64,000 nt of DNA, from NCBI GenBank assembly GCA_024349245.1, contig JALDNG010000004.1, forward strand, positions 4,936,001-5,000,000, read 5' to 3'. The first letter of the stretch is position 1, and each line of letters starts with the position of its first letter. Below, one piece after another: positions 62,236 through 64,000 of the stretch. Made by a program: the position numbers and the translations under genes. The notes under the pieces were generated by a model. That model was not told the DNA's origin. It searched no databases and saw only the letters and a program-made list of their open reading frames with translations. This DNA is from Neodontobutis hainanensis (lineage: Eukaryota > Chordata > Actinopteri > Gobiiformes > Odontobutidae).

Positions 62236-64000
62236 AGTAAAAATATCTAAAAAAGTAAATTAAGCAATGTGCGATAAAATGGACGTTAAAAATTGCCCAC
62301 CAATGTGTATATTCTTTATGTTAATTAAGGGACATAAATAACACATAAGTAGTGATAGTAACAGACGTAAGCAACACAACTTACACCCACATTTATTAAT
62401 AAACAGTATAAAACAAGATATAAAATAAGTAACTTATCCTTAAATGAAGCATTTAGCTGTTAGGTGGGGGCTTTTTTCTGAACCTTCAAAATTTGCATAT
62501 TAAATGCTACAATTTAACTTAATAACTCAGAAATAATGCTTGGTATCAGGCAGAACAATTATGTTTTGTGTATTACAAATAAAACACACCATAACACATT
62601 TGTTATTGCTATGTTGTTACTCTTTTTCTGTTCCTAGTGTCTGCAGGTGCTGTTTTGCCCATGAACAGGCCTGTTCCCTTGTGCTTCGTGAGGTCATTGT
62701 ACCTGAGTTACAGTGGTGCTTACGGTCATGGGCCAGTCCAGTTCATGCTGAGGCCCACATGTGACTTGCTGTTGTTCTAGGATCACGCTGTGCTGGTCCT
62801 CAAGAGCTCAAGTGTTGACAACTCCACAGAAAAATTTGGAAAGCCAAATGAGGAGTGAGAAAGCAAGAGGGAGGATACACACAGTACAAAAGGGGGGCAA
62901 TGGGGACAGAGAGTGACTGAGCCAGCGGATGTTTAAAGCCTTTCCGGTGGTGGTTGCCATGCAAAAAGCTAAACAACCATTTTATCAGTTTCTGGGGATC
63001 ACATTTATTCTGGTGTTGTGAATTTCCAACTCGTAAATTGAAACATCATCAGATGCATTTTTTTTTTTTAAATATGGAGCATCTGCCTGCAGACTGTTTG
63101 CCTGATTCGAGTTCCCTGATAAAATCCACCACCACAAATGATGAAAGTTCTCCCAAGTAGTGGTACTTTAAAGCAATAGTTCATATTTTTAAAGTAGATT
63201 TATTCCTGGTTGTCGTAATTCATAGTGTCTTATATCTCACTGTGGCCTAAGTCTGGAGAACTGACCAAAGTCTGTGAAAGCTGCAACCAATAAGCTAACT
63301 TGGAGGGACCTTTTATGGCTGCACTGACTGTGCTCCTTTGCCAAATCACTTTTCATTGCTTGTCAATAGAGAAATACATTGCATGTAATCTGTTAAATAA
63401 TAAGTTAAGTAATGAACTGTTAGAAACAGAACTCTCCATAAACCGATACCACATGTACTCCCTGGTATTTTGGCCTCCACTTCAGATACTGCTATATGAA
63501 TATACTTTATTCACTGCAACATGGGCTTCTGTTCCCCCTTTTCTCTATAGAGCATTATCAATTAAAAGGTTAAAAGGCTAAATGCCATTTTTAGGTAGGA
63601 ATAACAGCAAGATGTAGAAGCAATTTAGCCTTCCTTTTTCCAATAGACCACAGTAATTTTGTACACAGCTCACATAAAGTTCACAGCTTCACCTCAAAAT
63701 TGTTTTGGAAAGCTGGACAGCCATCGTTATGCATCGTTAAGGCGTCACCTGACTGCCTCTTTTCACGGTGATAATACCTGCAATAACCATAGAGACATAA
63801 AACTGACAGAGGATGGATGCTACTATGTATTCTTCTCACCGTACACGTGTAACCGCGCATACAGTTGTCCCCTGTTTTATGATATGCTGCTGTAATTGTA
63901 CACACTTAACCTCACCGCACTGCTCTTCGGGCTGCAGAAACTCCTCAGCTTAGATAATACATGCATCAACGTCTTTCTATTCTTGAGCTATTGTATGAGC

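Larger units (their letters stand above)
49300..64000. other. gene-free region downstream of tent5a
   Basis: These 14.7 kb have no supportable gene. They hold a repeat fragment (53270-53400), a hAT-type element, a TG microsatellite, an ACTAT tract, a 21-base A run at 58817-58837, a LINE-derived element and possibly constrained noncoding stretches. A locally GC-rich patch lies at 58140-58240. Confidence 0.65.

Overview
The window is nuclear DNA of a ray-finned fish, most likely a spiny-rayed teleost. It has AT-rich, CpG-poor spacers, GT-AG introns that are often about 80-200 bp, teleost-type interspersed repeats, and proteins that align clearly with vertebrate orthologues. No bacterial, viral or CRISPR-like system is present. 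The gene order is dop1a(-), ube3d(+), tpbg(-), ibtk(+), tent5a(+). As I recall the human map, this is the human 6q14.1 block (TENT5A-IBTK-TPBG-UBE3D-DOP1A) in reverse, with all relative orientations kept, so this is a conserved vertebrate synteny block.

Layout. 1-281: first coding exon of dop1a, with the rest of the gene beyond the left edge. 900-1850: shared spacer of the divergent dop1a/ube3d pair. 1851-12694: ube3d in ten coding exons, the last being a 21-nt exon after a 5-kb intron. 12695-24441: gene-free. 24442-26100: tpbg, with its whole coding sequence in one exon plus a likely upstream noncoding exon and promoter. 26284-27039: a hAT-type MITE with a perfect 8-bp duplication. 28620-39957: ibtk in 28 coding exons that I could join in frame (1,334 residues). 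40800-46500: gene-free, with a candidate CTCF site. 47112-48725: tent5a in two coding exons. 49300-64000: gene-free, with a second hAT-type MITE carrying a 21-bp minisatellite, a long ACTAT satellite-like tract and a LINE-derived element with a 13-bp duplication.

The genes are not an operon and do different jobs. DOP1A acts in endosome-Golgi traffic, UBE3D is a HECT-like ubiquitin ligase, TPBG is a leucine-rich-repeat membrane glycoprotein in Wnt and chemokine signalling, IBTK is a BTB-RCC1 adaptor of CUL3 ligases, and TENT5A is a cytoplasmic poly(A) polymerase.

Exon boundaries were set by hand from splice consensus, reading frame and remembered vertebrate protein families. No alignment or transcript data were available. 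I found no convincing new biological system. The most interesting items are four mobile elements with visible target-site duplications, a possible GC-AG intron next to a SINE, a 78-nt in-frame intron in ibtk, the 21-nt terminal exon of ube3d and upstream ORFs in several leaders.
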